Both the position numbers and the translations under genes were made by a program. Positions 1 through 5,583 of a stretch of 5,583 nt of DNA are shown in pieces. The notes below the pieces were generated by a model, which was given only the letters and a program-made list of their open reading frames with translations, was not told the origin of the DNA and did no database searches. Source of the DNA: an uncultured Trueperaceae bacterium (lineage in GTDB: Bacteria; Deinococcota; Deinococci; Deinococcales; Trueperaceae); contig CALDPK010000022.1 in the NCBI GenBank assembly GCA_937911855.1, positions 1 through 5,583 of the forward strand. The letters run 5' to 3'. Positions within the stretch are counted from its first letter, which is position 1, and each line of letters starts with the position of its first letter.

Positions 1-59
1 GATTGCAGTAACCGTTCAGGCAACATCGACAGCTGTGCCCTATCCAGCGCTACGCTCAT
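1..59 (-). other. Open minus-strand frame running off the left edge, unrecognised
   Basis: A minus-strand frame different from that of gpsA is open from about base 87 to the window edge. It contains an ATG at 59-57 that overlaps the stop of the gpsA frame (TGA at 58-56) as ATGA. From that ATG it reads MSVALDRAQLSMLPERLLQ and then leaves the window. It does not look like the continuation of GpsA, so a single-base frameshift does not explain the gpsA truncation. It may be the beginning or interior of another gene. There is no clear ribosome binding site before the ATG, and the piece is too short to identify. Confidence 0.3.
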
Positions 60-310
60 GCCCAGCTCAGCACGCCGTTCACCGACAAGATCATCGCCTG
101 ATCCCGCACGACCTCCTCCAGATCGTTCGTCGCGCGCAGGCTCTTCGACAAGCTAAAACCCTGCAAGAACAGATGATTCTCATGCGTCGTGTTGATCGAC
201 TCGACCAGCTCAGGCTCATGGCACCAGACCAACACCTCGTTGCCTTGCACCGCCAGCAGCTCCGCCAGCGCTGTCCCCCAAGAACCCCCTCCGATCACGC
301 CGATCTTCAT
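56..310 (-). CDS. gpsA: Truncated glycerol-3-phosphate dehydrogenase [NAD(P)+], N-terminal fragment
   Basis: GpsA is a cytoplasmic enzyme that reduces dihydroxyacetone phosphate to sn-glycerol 3-phosphate for phospholipid synthesis. The fragment opens with the Rossmann dinucleotide-binding loop GGGSWG (residues 7-12; G7, G9, G12 of GxGxxG), then VLVWCHEPELVESIN and a THENHLFLQGF stretch, all in the family's usual order. The start is ATG at 310-308, with GAGGG at 322-318 seven bases upstream. Family resemblance ends at about residue 77 (MILSV). The expected Val-Pro-Ser/Thr motif is missing and the frame ends seven codons later, after NGVLSWA. The frame is only 84 residues against the usual ~330, so the catalytic lysines and the whole C-terminal substrate domain are absent. 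It cannot be an active enzyme as it stands. It is either a pseudogene remnant or real gpsA joined to unrelated sequence near base 80. The identity of the N-terminal piece is secure; the cause of the truncation is not. Confidence 0.85.
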   Translation of the reverse strand: MKIGVIGGGSWGTALAELLAVQGNEVLVWCHEPELVESINTTHENHLFLQGFSLSKSLRATNDLEEVVRDQAMILSVNGVLSWA

Positions 311-330
311 CTGTCATCCCTCAAGCCGAG

Positions 331-344
331 GCGGCCTAGGCCGC
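331..344. repeat. 14-bp perfect palindrome in the gpsA leader
   Basis: GCGGCCTAGGCCGC is its own reverse complement and lies about 20 bases upstream of the gpsA start codon, just before its ribosome binding site. It could be an operator half-pair or an RNA hairpin. Short GC-rich palindromes are common in such genomes, so function is not shown. Confidence 0.5.
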
Positions 345-353
345 AGGTTGGAG

Positions 354-367
354 CCGCGCCAGCGCGG
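354..367. repeat. Second short inverted repeat in the gpsA leader
   Basis: CCGCGC (354-359) and GCGCGG (362-367) are inverted copies two bases apart. In RNA the likely fold is a five-base-pair stem with a four-base loop. It lies nine bases from the palindrome at 331-344. The pair could form consecutive hairpins in the untranslated leader of the gpsA transcript. Confidence 0.4.
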
Positions 368-451
368 ATGAAACATCACCCGCCCACACTAGACATGACA
401 GTGGCTTGACGCAACACACAGCGCGAGGCGCGAGCACAGGCTCGATTCTGC

Positions 452-479
452 TTGGAATTCATAGAGCAGACCTTATGAT
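452..479 (+). promoter_or_regulatory. Putative sigma-70-type promoter for the 537 gene
   Basis: TTGGAA (452-457) resembles a -35 box, matching TTGACA at four of six positions. TATGAT (474-479) resembles a -10 box, matching TATAAT at five of six. They are 16 bases apart. Transcription would start near 486 and give a leader of about 50 bases before the ATG at 537. The stretch 445-515 is visibly more AT-rich than its surroundings, which fits a promoter. No experiment or alignment supports it. Confidence 0.45.
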
Positions 480-524
480 CTCCCGTAACCGTTCACTCTG
501 TTCTTATCAACCTCAACCTAGCTC

Positions 525-529
525 AGGAG
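525..529 (+). promoter_or_regulatory. Ribosome binding site AGGAG for the 537 start
   Basis: AGGAG lies seven bases before ATG 537. This is close to ideal spacing and is the main reason for choosing this start over the later in-frame ATG at codon 7. Confidence 0.8.
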
Positions 530-536
530 CCTCTTC

Positions 537-1955
537 ATGAACCAGCACGAGCCGATGCACCCTGCCATCCTCACCCTCATCGAGCGCGGCTGCCAGATCG
601 AGCGCGACGCTTATGTGGAGCTGAAGGTGCCAGGCGCTGATCAGGTCGACTCACAAGCCGTTCGCCTCTACTGCGCCTCACAGCAGTGGACGCTGCCCCA
701 CACCACGGGCGTCCACGCGAGCTTCGAGCAAGAACGGCTGCGTCATAAGCTCGTCAAGCTGTTTAAAGGTGAGGTGCGCGCCGGTGATGCGCGCTTTGAC
801 AGCGCCGTGTTCATCACCACCGAGACCGCCCCCACCACCGCCCTCTTGCTCTCCGATCAGGCCGCTCGTCAGGCCATCCTCACCGTCGTCGAAGATGGCG
901 GCTTCGTGGAGATTGAGGATAAGCGCGTGCGCGTCGTCAACGTCGGTCACACCCCGGAGGGCGCACACCTGGATGACACGCAGGTCGCGAGCCTCATCGA
1001 TCCGGTCGCCAGAACAGAACAGCTTGCGGCCGCGGGGGTGCCCTGGCACTCACTCGGCATGCGGCGCGGCTCGGCTGATCCACGCGGCATCTTCAGGCTG
1101 GGACACCTGATCCGCGAGTTCCGCCCCGATGTCGTTCATTCGCATATGGTTCACGCCAACCTGCTGACCCGGCTCACGCGGCTGACCGTGCGCATGCCCC
1201 GGCTAATCACCACGGCGCACAATACGGTGGAAGGCGGCCCGCTTTACGACCGCGCCTACCGGCTCACCGACCGGCTCACCGACCTGACCACCAACGTCAG
1301 CCACGCCTCGGTGCAGGCGTTCATCGAACGCGGGGTGGCTCCCGCAGGGCGCATCACCTTCGTGGCCAACGGACTCGACCTGAAAGCCTTCCAGGCAGAT
1401 GAGGCAGCAGCCCGGCGGGTCAGGGAAGAGCTCGGTCTGAGTGGCTTCACCTGGCTGGCCATCGGCCGCCTGGCGCCGGAGAAAGACTTCAGCAATCTGC
1501 TCAGTGCCTGGAGCCTGCTACCACCTGGCAACCGGCTGCTCATCGCAGGGTCCGGACCCGAGGAGCAGAAACTCGCTGCCGAGGCCGGTCCGGGCGTGAC
1601 GTTCCTGGGGCGCCGCAACGACATCCCGGCGCTCATGGCCGCAGCTGACGCGCTGGTCATGTCCTCGCAGGTCGAAGGCCTGCCCATGGTGCTGCTGGAA
1701 GCCGGCGCCGCAGGCCTGCCGGTGGTGAGCACCGCGGTAGGTGGAACGGCCGAGATAATCACTGACGGCGAGACCGGAAAGTTGGTGCCGGCACGCAACC
1801 ATGACGCGCTCGCCCGTGCAATGCTCTCTATGATGGAATTGACCGTGCAGGAACGCGAACAGCTGGCCGCCGCGGCGAAAGCCCGCATCGAAACCGAGTA
1901 CGGGCTCGAGAGCGTGCTCGACAGATGGGAGCAGCTTTATGCAGACCGCACCTGA
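537..1955 (+). CDS. Hybrid frame: unrecognised N-terminal protein joined to an N-truncated GT4 glycosyltransferase
   Basis: Residues 1 to about 154 form an unrecognised soluble domain (for example LRHKLVKLFKGEV, RFDSAVFITTETAPTTALLLS and VEIEDKRVRVVNVG), with no signal peptide or membrane segment. From about residue 155 the frame is a GT-B, family-4 glycosyltransferase. It has EFRPDVVHSHMVHANLL (194-210) and TTAHNTVEGG (225-234). The nucleotide-sugar site GRLAPEK has R311 and K316, then comes GSGPEE, and the EX7E motif EGLPMVLLE has E380 and E388. Such enzymes transfer a sugar from a nucleotide sugar to a lipid-linked acceptor in the cytoplasm. The usual first ~50 residues, with the glycine-rich GGAE-type loop and first Rossmann strand, are missing and the unrelated domain stands in their place. 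Activity of the hybrid is doubtful. The glycosyltransferase half belongs with the next gene, which it overlaps by 17 bases. The N-terminal half has its own good promoter and ribosome binding site, as a separate gene would. Donor and acceptor sugars cannot be told. Confidence 0.8.
   Translation: MNQHEPMHPAILTLIERGCQIERDAYVELKVPGADQVDSQAVRLYCASQQWTLPHTTGVHASFEQERLRHKLVKLFKGEVRAGDARFDSAVFITTETAPTTALLLSDQAARQAILTVVEDGGFVEIEDKRVRVVNVGHTPEGAHLDDTQVASLIDPVARTEQLAAAGVPWHSLGMRRGSADPRGIFRLGHLIREFRPDVVHSHMVHANLLTRLTRLTVRMPRLITTAHNTVEGGPLYDRAYRLTDRLTDLTTNVSHASVQAFIERGVAPAGRITFVANGLDLKAFQADEAAARRVREELGLSGFTWLAIGRLAPEKDFSNLLSAWSLLPPGNRLLIAGSGPEEQKLAAEAGPGVTFLGRRNDIPALMAAADALVMSSQVEGLPMVLLEAGAAGLPVVSTAVGGTAEIITDGETGKLVPARNHDALARAMLSMMELTVQEREQLAAAAKARIETEYGLESVLDRWEQLYADRT
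985..1015. other. Probable chimeric or recombination junction
   Basis: Left of this point the frame encodes an unrecognised protein. Right of it the encoded residues (DPVARTEQLAAAGV onward) fit the interior of a GT4 enzyme. A GATC site lies exactly in the transition zone at 999-1002, within ATCGAT (996-1001). This would fit ligation of restriction fragments, a chimeric amplification product or misassembly. GATC is frequent in this DNA, so the coincidence is weak evidence. A real recombination that happened to keep the frame is the alternative. Confidence 0.6.
1927..1931 (+). promoter_or_regulatory. Ribosome binding site GGGAG for the second glycosyltransferase
   Basis: GGGAG inside the end of the upstream gene lies seven bases before ATG 1939. 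It supports this start even though it creates a 17-base gene overlap. Confidence 0.65.
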
Positions 1956-3141
1956 AGCCGGACGACTGCTCATCAGCGCCAGCATCCCCGAGATGATCGA
2001 AGTGTTCCTGCTGCCCTACGCCCGTCATATGCGGGCGAAAGGCTGGCGCGTGGACGCCCTGGCCAACGGCGCCACCAGCTCCGCCCTGTGCCGCGAGAAC
2101 TTCGATCACACGTACGACATCGACTGGAGCCGCAACCCCCTGGACCTGCGCAACCTGGTCACGCTGCCCAAGGAGATCCGCGAGCTGGTCCAGCGCAACG
2201 CCTACGACGTGGTGCACGTCCACACTCCCGTCGCCGGCTTCGTCGTGCGCTTCGCGCTGCGCAAACTGTTCCACCCCAAGGTCGTCTACACGGCCCACGG
2301 CTTCCACTTCTACCGGGGCGGCAACAGGATCCGCAACAGCGTGTTCCGCACCGCGGAACGCTTAGCTGGGCGCTGGACGGACGAACTGATAGTCATCAAC
2401 AGCGAGGATTACGACGCAGCCATCCACGAGTACCTGGTGCCAGCCGGCCACCTGCACTACATGCCCGGCATCGGCATCGACCTGAAACGCTTCCACTTCG
2501 AACCGCTCAGCCAGGAGGAGATCTCAGCCCGGCGCAGCGCCCTTGGCCTGCCGCTGGACGTGCCGCTCGTGCTGATGGTGGCGGAGTTCATTCCCCGCAA
2601 ACGCCACGAAGACGCACTGAACGCGTTCGCTGCCGTCTGGAGCGGCGCGCACCTGCTGCTGGTCGGCAAAGGTCCGCTCGAGGACGACGTGCGCCAGCAG
2701 GCAGCCAGCCTGGGCCTGAGTCGCCGGGTGCACTTCCTGGGCTACCGCGACGACGTTCCGGAGCTCATGGCCATCAGCCACCTGCTGCTGCTCCCGTCGC
2801 TGCAGGAAGGCTTGCCGGTGAGCGTCATGGAAGCGATGAGCATGGGCGTGCCGGTCATCGGCACCGACATCCGCGGCAGTCGCGACCTGCTGGGCGACGG
2901 TGCCGGGGTGCTGGTGCCTGTCAACTCGCCGGCCGCGCTGGCCCACGCGATGAACGCCCTGCTGGCCGACAAGGACCAGCGGGAGCTGCTGCGCGCGAAC
3001 GCCCGCGAGCGGGTCAAGCAGTACGCCTTGGAGCCGCTGCTTGAAGCACACGAAGCGCTTTATACAAAGTTACTGGGCTCAGTCCAGTTGGAGCGTGAGG
3101 CCCAGCTCGTTGATCCCGCTGGCACCGTTCCAAAGCGGTGA
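1939..3141 (+). CDS. Glycosyltransferase family 4, EpsD/CapJ-like
   Basis: A full-length (400-residue) GT-B glycosyltransferase, predicted to add a sugar to a growing lipid-linked oligosaccharide on the cytoplasmic face of the membrane. The N-terminal domain has LLISASIPEMIEVFLLPYARHMRAKGW-type residues near 9-36, followed by YDVVHVHTPVAGFVVR and VVYTAHGFHFYRGG. These are hallmarks of GT4 enzymes in exopolysaccharide and capsule clusters. The C-terminal domain has AEFIPRKRHED (215-224, basic residues R220 and K221), GKGPLEDD and the EX7E motif EGLPVSVME (E290, E298). Nothing essential appears to be missing. It is translationally linked to the upstream glycosyltransferase by the 17-base overlap. 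Its C-terminal tail, about 20 residues after ALYTKLLG, is encoded in the overlap with the convergent DUF4832 gene and looks dispensable. The exact sugar cannot be predicted. Confidence 0.93.
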   Translation: MQTAPEAGRLLISASIPEMIEVFLLPYARHMRAKGWRVDALANGATSSALCRENFDHTYDIDWSRNPLDLRNLVTLPKEIRELVQRNAYDVVHVHTPVAGFVVRFALRKLFHPKVVYTAHGFHFYRGGNRIRNSVFRTAERLAGRWTDELIVINSEDYDAAIHEYLVPAGHLHYMPGIGIDLKRFHFEPLSQEEISARRSALGLPLDVPLVLMVAEFIPRKRHEDALNAFAAVWSGAHLLLVGKGPLEDDVRQQAASLGLSRRVHFLGYRDDVPELMAISHLLLLPSLQEGLPVSVMEAMSMGVPVIGTDIRGSRDLLGDGAGVLVPVNSPAALAHAMNALLADKDQRELLRANARERVKQYALEPLLEAHEALYTKLLGSVQLEREAQLVDPAGTVPKR

Positions 3142-4467
3142 GCCCGAGACCGGGTCCACCGCTGCGAACCTGATGCTGTAAGCCGGATTGCCCGCCAGGC
3201 TTGCTGAGCCGTCTGGCAGTGCGATAGCCAGCTGCCAGCTGCCCGCAGGCAGGTCGCCGGGGAGTTCGTAGGGGACGGTCGTCAGTTCGCCGGCGAGTGG
3301 CAGCGCCAGCCGGGCATCAGGCGCGATCGTCACCGTGCGGTGCTCGCCAGTTGCGCCGTTCGTGAGGACAAGCTGCAGTGGCCGTGGGTTGTAGAGCTTG
3401 CCGAAGCCGCTGTTGCGGATGGTCAGGCGCAGTACGGGCGGTGCCCCGGGCGGACCTGTGTCCAGGGTGGACTGCAGCAGTTCGAACCGGTAGCCCAGGC
3501 GCCGTTCGATCTCCGGGTAGCAGTTCCCGGATCGCCACCTGTTGAGCACGTCCCTGTTGTAGCCGTGGTTCAGGTAATCCCAGTTGAATTCGGCGAGTTC
3601 CCGCAGGGCGTTCGCGCATTCCTGGCGGTTCCCTATTTCAGGGTGCGAGCAGGTTTCTCCCCCCGTGACCGTGAATGGCGTGTGCGCCTTGGTGTAGGGC
3701 ACGTCGTAATCACTGGGGAAGGTGCCTACGTCATCGCGTCCCGCGAGGAAGCAGTCGTTGACCAGCCCGATCCGCGCCTGGTCGTGCGCCGTGAACGCGC
3801 GGGCGGGCTCGAACAGGTCATCCGAGGCGAGCACGTGCCGGATGTGGAACGGCGTCCGTATCTGCAGCATCCGTTCCGGTGGAAGCGCCTCGAGCAGAGC
3901 TCCGGCGATCCGGCGTTTGGAGGCGCGGTCCGTCAGCTGGCTCTCCGCACCGTGCCATTCACCCCAGCGGCCGATGAAACCCGCCTGCAGGACGGCGATC
4001 ACGTCGGCGTTCCTGCGCAGCAGCGGCGTCAGCTGTTCGATGTGACGGAGAGCCCAGTCGAGCGACGTGTCCGGTGCTGGCCCGAAGTTGTAAGCGAAGC
4101 GGGGGATGACTTTCTTGCCGCTATCGCGGACGACGTCGAAACCGCGTTGCAGTTGGTCGAGCAGCTCCTGTGGCAGATCACTGTTGCGGTACTCGTCCAG
4201 TCGCACGTAGCTGCGCAGCAGGGTGATGCTGTCCGGAACGTCGATCCCCCGGACATCTATGAGTTCGATCTCGTCATGGAAACCGCGTTCGGGATTCGGG
4301 AAATTCGAAGAGTCGGGCAGGTACCGTACGAGCTGCCGCTGTGCGCCTTCGCTTGGCGCTGGCAGTTCGACTGATGGTGGTGCTTCAGACGGTGGGGACT
4401 GCAGCGGCTGCACCGCGCATGCCACGGCCGTCATGAGCAGGATTATTAAGGCGAGAACCCTCTGCAT
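3079..4467 (-). CDS. DUF4874/DUF4832 predicted lipoprotein of the polysaccharide operon
   Basis: A 462-residue exported protein. The first ~17 residues are a hydrophobic signal, with AVAC (14-17) as a loose lipobox (Ala instead of Leu at -3), then a Pro/Ser/Glu-rich linker to about residue 40. DUF4874-type features follow: FPNPERGF (56-63), KKVIPRFAYNFG (118-129) and LQAGFIGRWGEWH (160-172). DUF4832-type features come next: NDCFLAG (237-243), DDVGTF, GGETC (269-273), FNWDYLNHGYN (294-304) and RRLGYRF (322-328), then a beta-rich C-terminus. The conserved acidic and aromatic residues and overall pattern suggest a TIM-barrel, glycosidase-like fold; this is inference and no activity is known to me. 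ATG 4467 is chosen because it overlaps the upstream stop as TGATG. GTG 4470 immediately before it is equally placed for the AGGA at 4480-4477. The position after a Wzz-like gene and a sugar transferase suggests work on the secreted polymer outside the cytoplasm. Confidence 0.88.
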   Translation of the reverse strand: MQRVLALIILLMTAVACAVQPLQSPPSEAPPSVELPAPSEGAQRQLVRYLPDSSNFPNPERGFHDEIELIDVRGIDVPDSITLLRSYVRLDEYRNSDLPQELLDQLQRGFDVVRDSGKKVIPRFAYNFGPAPDTSLDWALRHIEQLTPLLRRNADVIAVLQAGFIGRWGEWHGAESQLTDRASKRRIAGALLEALPPERMLQIRTPFHIRHVLASDDLFEPARAFTAHDQARIGLVNDCFLAGRDDVGTFPSDYDVPYTKAHTPFTVTGGETCSHPEIGNRQECANALRELAEFNWDYLNHGYNRDVLNRWRSGNCYPEIERRLGYRFELLQSTLDTGPPGAPPVLRLTIRNSGFGKLYNPRPLQLVLTNGATGEHRTVTIAPDARLALPLAGELTTVPYELPGDLPAGSWQLAIALPDGSASLAGNPAYSIRFAAVDPVSGSPLWNGASGINELGLTLQLD

Positions 4468-5294
4468 CACGACAGTTCCTGAACAGGTGCACGACTGACA
4501 GGGTCGACCGCCGCGCTTGCGGGTCTCCGGGCGAAGCGCAGGAGGCGGAGCAGATAAGCCAGCAGCACGCCGATGACTATGGCCAATGCCGCAGCCGTGA
4601 TCAGGCCTCGCCCGTCGCGCTCACTCGGAACTTCAGCTTCCGAGAGCATGCTGAGCTGGCTCACCGGCAGTGTCGACTGCAGCTCAGCCAGGTCACGCAG
4701 GCGCTGGTCACGCGCGAGCAAGAGCTCAGGTCCGGGGGCAGCTGACGTGGCTATCCGGGCGTTCAGTTCAGCCAGCTCGCCTTCCAGGCGGTCGCGCCAT
4801 TCCTGCAGGGGCCGCAAGGTCCGCTCCTGGTCCCAGCGGACGAGTTCACGGGCAACGGCCGTGGCGACTTCAGCTGCGTCGAGCGGACTGGCCGCCCGGT
4901 ACTGCACGCGGACGACGCTCGACTGCAGCTGGTTGTCGCTCTGCACACGGAGGTTGCTGAGTATCTCGAAGTCTTCGGGCAAGGTTGAGAAGCTGCCCCA
5001 GTTGGCGCGTACTTCGTCAAGGACAGTGCCGTCACTGACTGCGGCGCGGTACAGCGCCGGGTCCAGGCTGCCGGGCAGGATGCCGCGGACGGCATTCGGC
5101 GTCTGGTCCTGCCGTACTGACAGAAGGTAAGCCACGGCGGTGTACGAATCCGGGCGCTGCTGTGACAGCATCCAGACGCCAGCGACACCGAGCGTCGCGA
5201 GGATGATCGCCAGCGGCAGACCCCTGATGACGAAGCCGATCACGTCCCGCAGCGGGATGAGCACGAACGTTTCGGCTGCGGCGCCGCGCTTCAT
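4467..5294 (-). CDS. Wzz-like polysaccharide co-polymerase / chain-length determinant
   Basis: A 275-residue inner-membrane protein with the two-membrane-segment layout of polysaccharide co-polymerases. The first segment is at about residues 19-43 (VIGFVIRGLPLAIILATLGV and on), and the second at about 230-252 (LITAAALAIVIGVLLAYLL). Between them is a periplasmic domain: YTAVAYLLSVRQ, VVRVQYRAASPLDAAEVATAVARELV, and a helical stretch at about 155-210 likely to form coiled coil (EWRDRLEGELAELNARI). Such proteins set chain length or assist export in Wzy-dependent pathways. It is shorter than the usual 320-370 residues. The proline-rich motif normally before the second membrane segment is reduced to AEVPSERDG. 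No Walker motifs or tyrosine cluster follow, so it is not a fused BY-kinase. Its ATG overlaps the upstream sugar-transferase stop by one base (TGATG) with only a weak ribosome binding site, suggesting translational coupling. Confidence 0.85.
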   Translation of the reverse strand: MKRGAAAETFVLIPLRDVIGFVIRGLPLAIILATLGVAGVWMLSQQRPDSYTAVAYLLSVRQDQTPNAVRGILPGSLDPALYRAAVSDGTVLDEVRANWGSFSTLPEDFEILSNLRVQSDNQLQSSVVRVQYRAASPLDAAEVATAVARELVRWDQERTLRPLQEWRDRLEGELAELNARIATSAAPGPELLLARDQRLRDLAELQSTLPVSQLSMLSEAEVPSERDGRGLITAAALAIVIGVLLAYLLRLLRFARRPASAAVDPVSRAPVQELS

Positions 5295-5583
5295 CAGGAG
5301 CGTGGCTCCGGGTCACCCATGAACTCAGGCATCGTGGCGTGACCGTCGGCCGAGACGCCGTCGCGTTTCAGTACCGTCAGCACGGTGAGCCAGAGGATCT
5401 TCAGGTCGAGCCACAGCGTGTGATTGTCCACGTACCAGACGTCCATCTCGAAGCGCTCGTCCCAGCCGACCGCGTTGCGACCATTCACCTGCGCCCAGCC
5501 GGTGATGCCGGGCCGGACCTCGTTGCGGCGCGCCTGGCGCTCGGTGTAACGGTCCAGGTAGGCCATGATCAGCGGGCGTGGTC
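5294..5583 (-). CDS. Polyprenyl-phosphate sugar-1-phosphate transferase (WcaJ/EpsL-like), C-terminal part
   Basis: The frame is open to the right edge, so the gene is partial. The ATG at 5566 is an internal methionine: in-frame codons before it read PRPLI, giving the family's PRPLxMxYL motif. Then come YTERQARRNEVRPGITGWAQVNGRN, the DVWYVDN segment, a hydrophobic LDLKILWLTVLTVL stretch, and the C-terminal KRDGVSADGHATMPEF. These mark the bacterial sugar transferase family (PF02397). About 95 residues of a ~200-residue catalytic domain, or of a ~460-residue full-length enzyme, are present; the N-terminal membrane helix and catalytic Asp-Glu pair lie outside the window. Such enzymes transfer a sugar phosphate (often Gal, Glc or GalNAc) from a UDP-sugar to undecaprenyl phosphate, the first step of repeat-unit assembly. 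It is the most upstream gene seen in the minus-strand operon. Confidence 0.95.
   Translation of the reverse strand, partial: PRPLIMAYLDRYTERQARRNEVRPGITGWAQVNGRNAVGWDERFEMDVWYVDNHTLWLDLKILWLTVLTVLKRDGVSADGHATMPEFMGDPEPRS

Larger units (their letters stand above)
311..536. promoter_or_regulatory. Divergent intergenic region between gpsA and the plus-strand gene
   Basis: These 226 bases separate two genes transcribed away from each other, so the region should carry promoters for both. On the plus strand I see one believable sigma-70-type promoter (452-479). On the minus strand only a poor candidate can be drawn, TTGCGT with a 17-base gap to TAGTGT at about 412-384, and I do not rely on it. The gpsA leader holds two short palindromes, at 331-344 and 354-367. 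A seven-base unit, GCGCGAG, is repeated in tandem at 421-434. I see no small gene or RNA gene here. Confidence 0.55.

Noticed and set aside
35..409. A 124-codon plus-strand frame across the gpsA fragment
   Set aside because: It is antisense to a recognisable GpsA N-terminus and its product has no coherent domain features.
406..434. TTGACG (406-411) as a -35 box
   Set aside because: No acceptable -10 box lies 15-19 bases downstream; the stretch there is GC-rich with a tandem GCGCGAG repeat.
995..1002. A proximity-ligation (Hi-C) junction GATCGATC at the chimeric point
   Set aside because: The sequence is CATCGATC, one base off the diagnostic doubled site, so only a simple GATC or ClaI-type coincidence can be claimed.
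2088..3044. A 318-codon plus-strand frame inside the second glycosyltransferase
   Set aside because: The product is dominated by Arg, Pro, Ala and Gly, typical of an out-of-frame reading of high-GC coding DNA; the overlapping GT4 frame carries all the expected motifs.
3060..3180. A bidirectional terminator between the convergent genes
   Set aside because: I could not draw a strong GC stem followed by a T run on either strand.
3340..4374. A 344-codon plus-strand open frame
   Set aside because: It lies wholly antisense to the DUF4832 gene, whose translation matches known family blocks. The antisense product is low-complexity and rich in Val, Arg and Gln, as GC-rich shadow frames are.
5294..5566. 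Sugar transferase starting at the ATG at 5566
   Set aside because: The frame stays open to the edge and the codons before this ATG encode PRPLI, part of a conserved family motif, so the methionine is internal.

Overview
The window is high-GC bacterial DNA with no tRNA, rRNA, CRISPR array or transposase that I can see. It reads as two unlike parts joined at about base 1000. The left part (1-~1000) holds the N-terminal third of gpsA on the minus strand, a 226-base divergent intergenic region with one believable promoter, and the start of an unrecognised plus-strand protein. The GpsA piece has the look of myxococcal or other deltaproteobacterial-type GpsA (inference from its wording only). The right part (~1000-5583) is a surface or exopolysaccharide biosynthesis locus. 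I cannot place its host firmly; it may well be a different organism from the left part.

Layout. 56-310 (-): truncated gpsA. Its reading frame leaves the family after about residue 77, so the first ~80 bases may be a further piece of foreign sequence. 311-536: divergent leader and promoter region with two short palindromes. 537-1955 (+): one open frame whose first ~154 codons are an unrecognised protein and whose last ~318 codons are a family-4 glycosyltransferase lacking its N-terminal ~50 residues. 1939-3141 (+): a second, complete GT4 glycosyltransferase, overlapping the first by 17 bases. 3079-4467 (-): a DUF4874/DUF4832 predicted lipoprotein, overlapping the second glycosyltransferase tail to tail by 63 bases. 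4467-5294 (-): a short Wzz-like polysaccharide co-polymerase with two membrane segments. 5294-5583 (-): the C-terminal half of a polyprenyl-phosphate sugar-1-phosphate transferase that runs off the right edge.

How the right part works together (inference from known families). The sugar transferase loads the first sugar phosphate onto undecaprenyl phosphate. The two GT4 enzymes add further sugars on the cytoplasmic face. The Wzz-like protein sets chain length or helps export. The DUF4832 protein, on the far side of the membrane, may bind, trim or modify the polymer. The three minus-strand genes form a tight operon, with TGATG stop/start overlaps at both junctions. No flippase, polymerase or tyrosine kinase is inside the window.

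The most important caution is the join near 999-1002. The hybrid gene is either an assembly or cloning chimera or a true illegitimate recombination, and nothing in the window alone decides which. I did not find convincing evidence of a wholly new system; the DUF4832 lipoprotein inside a polymer operon is the best functional lead.
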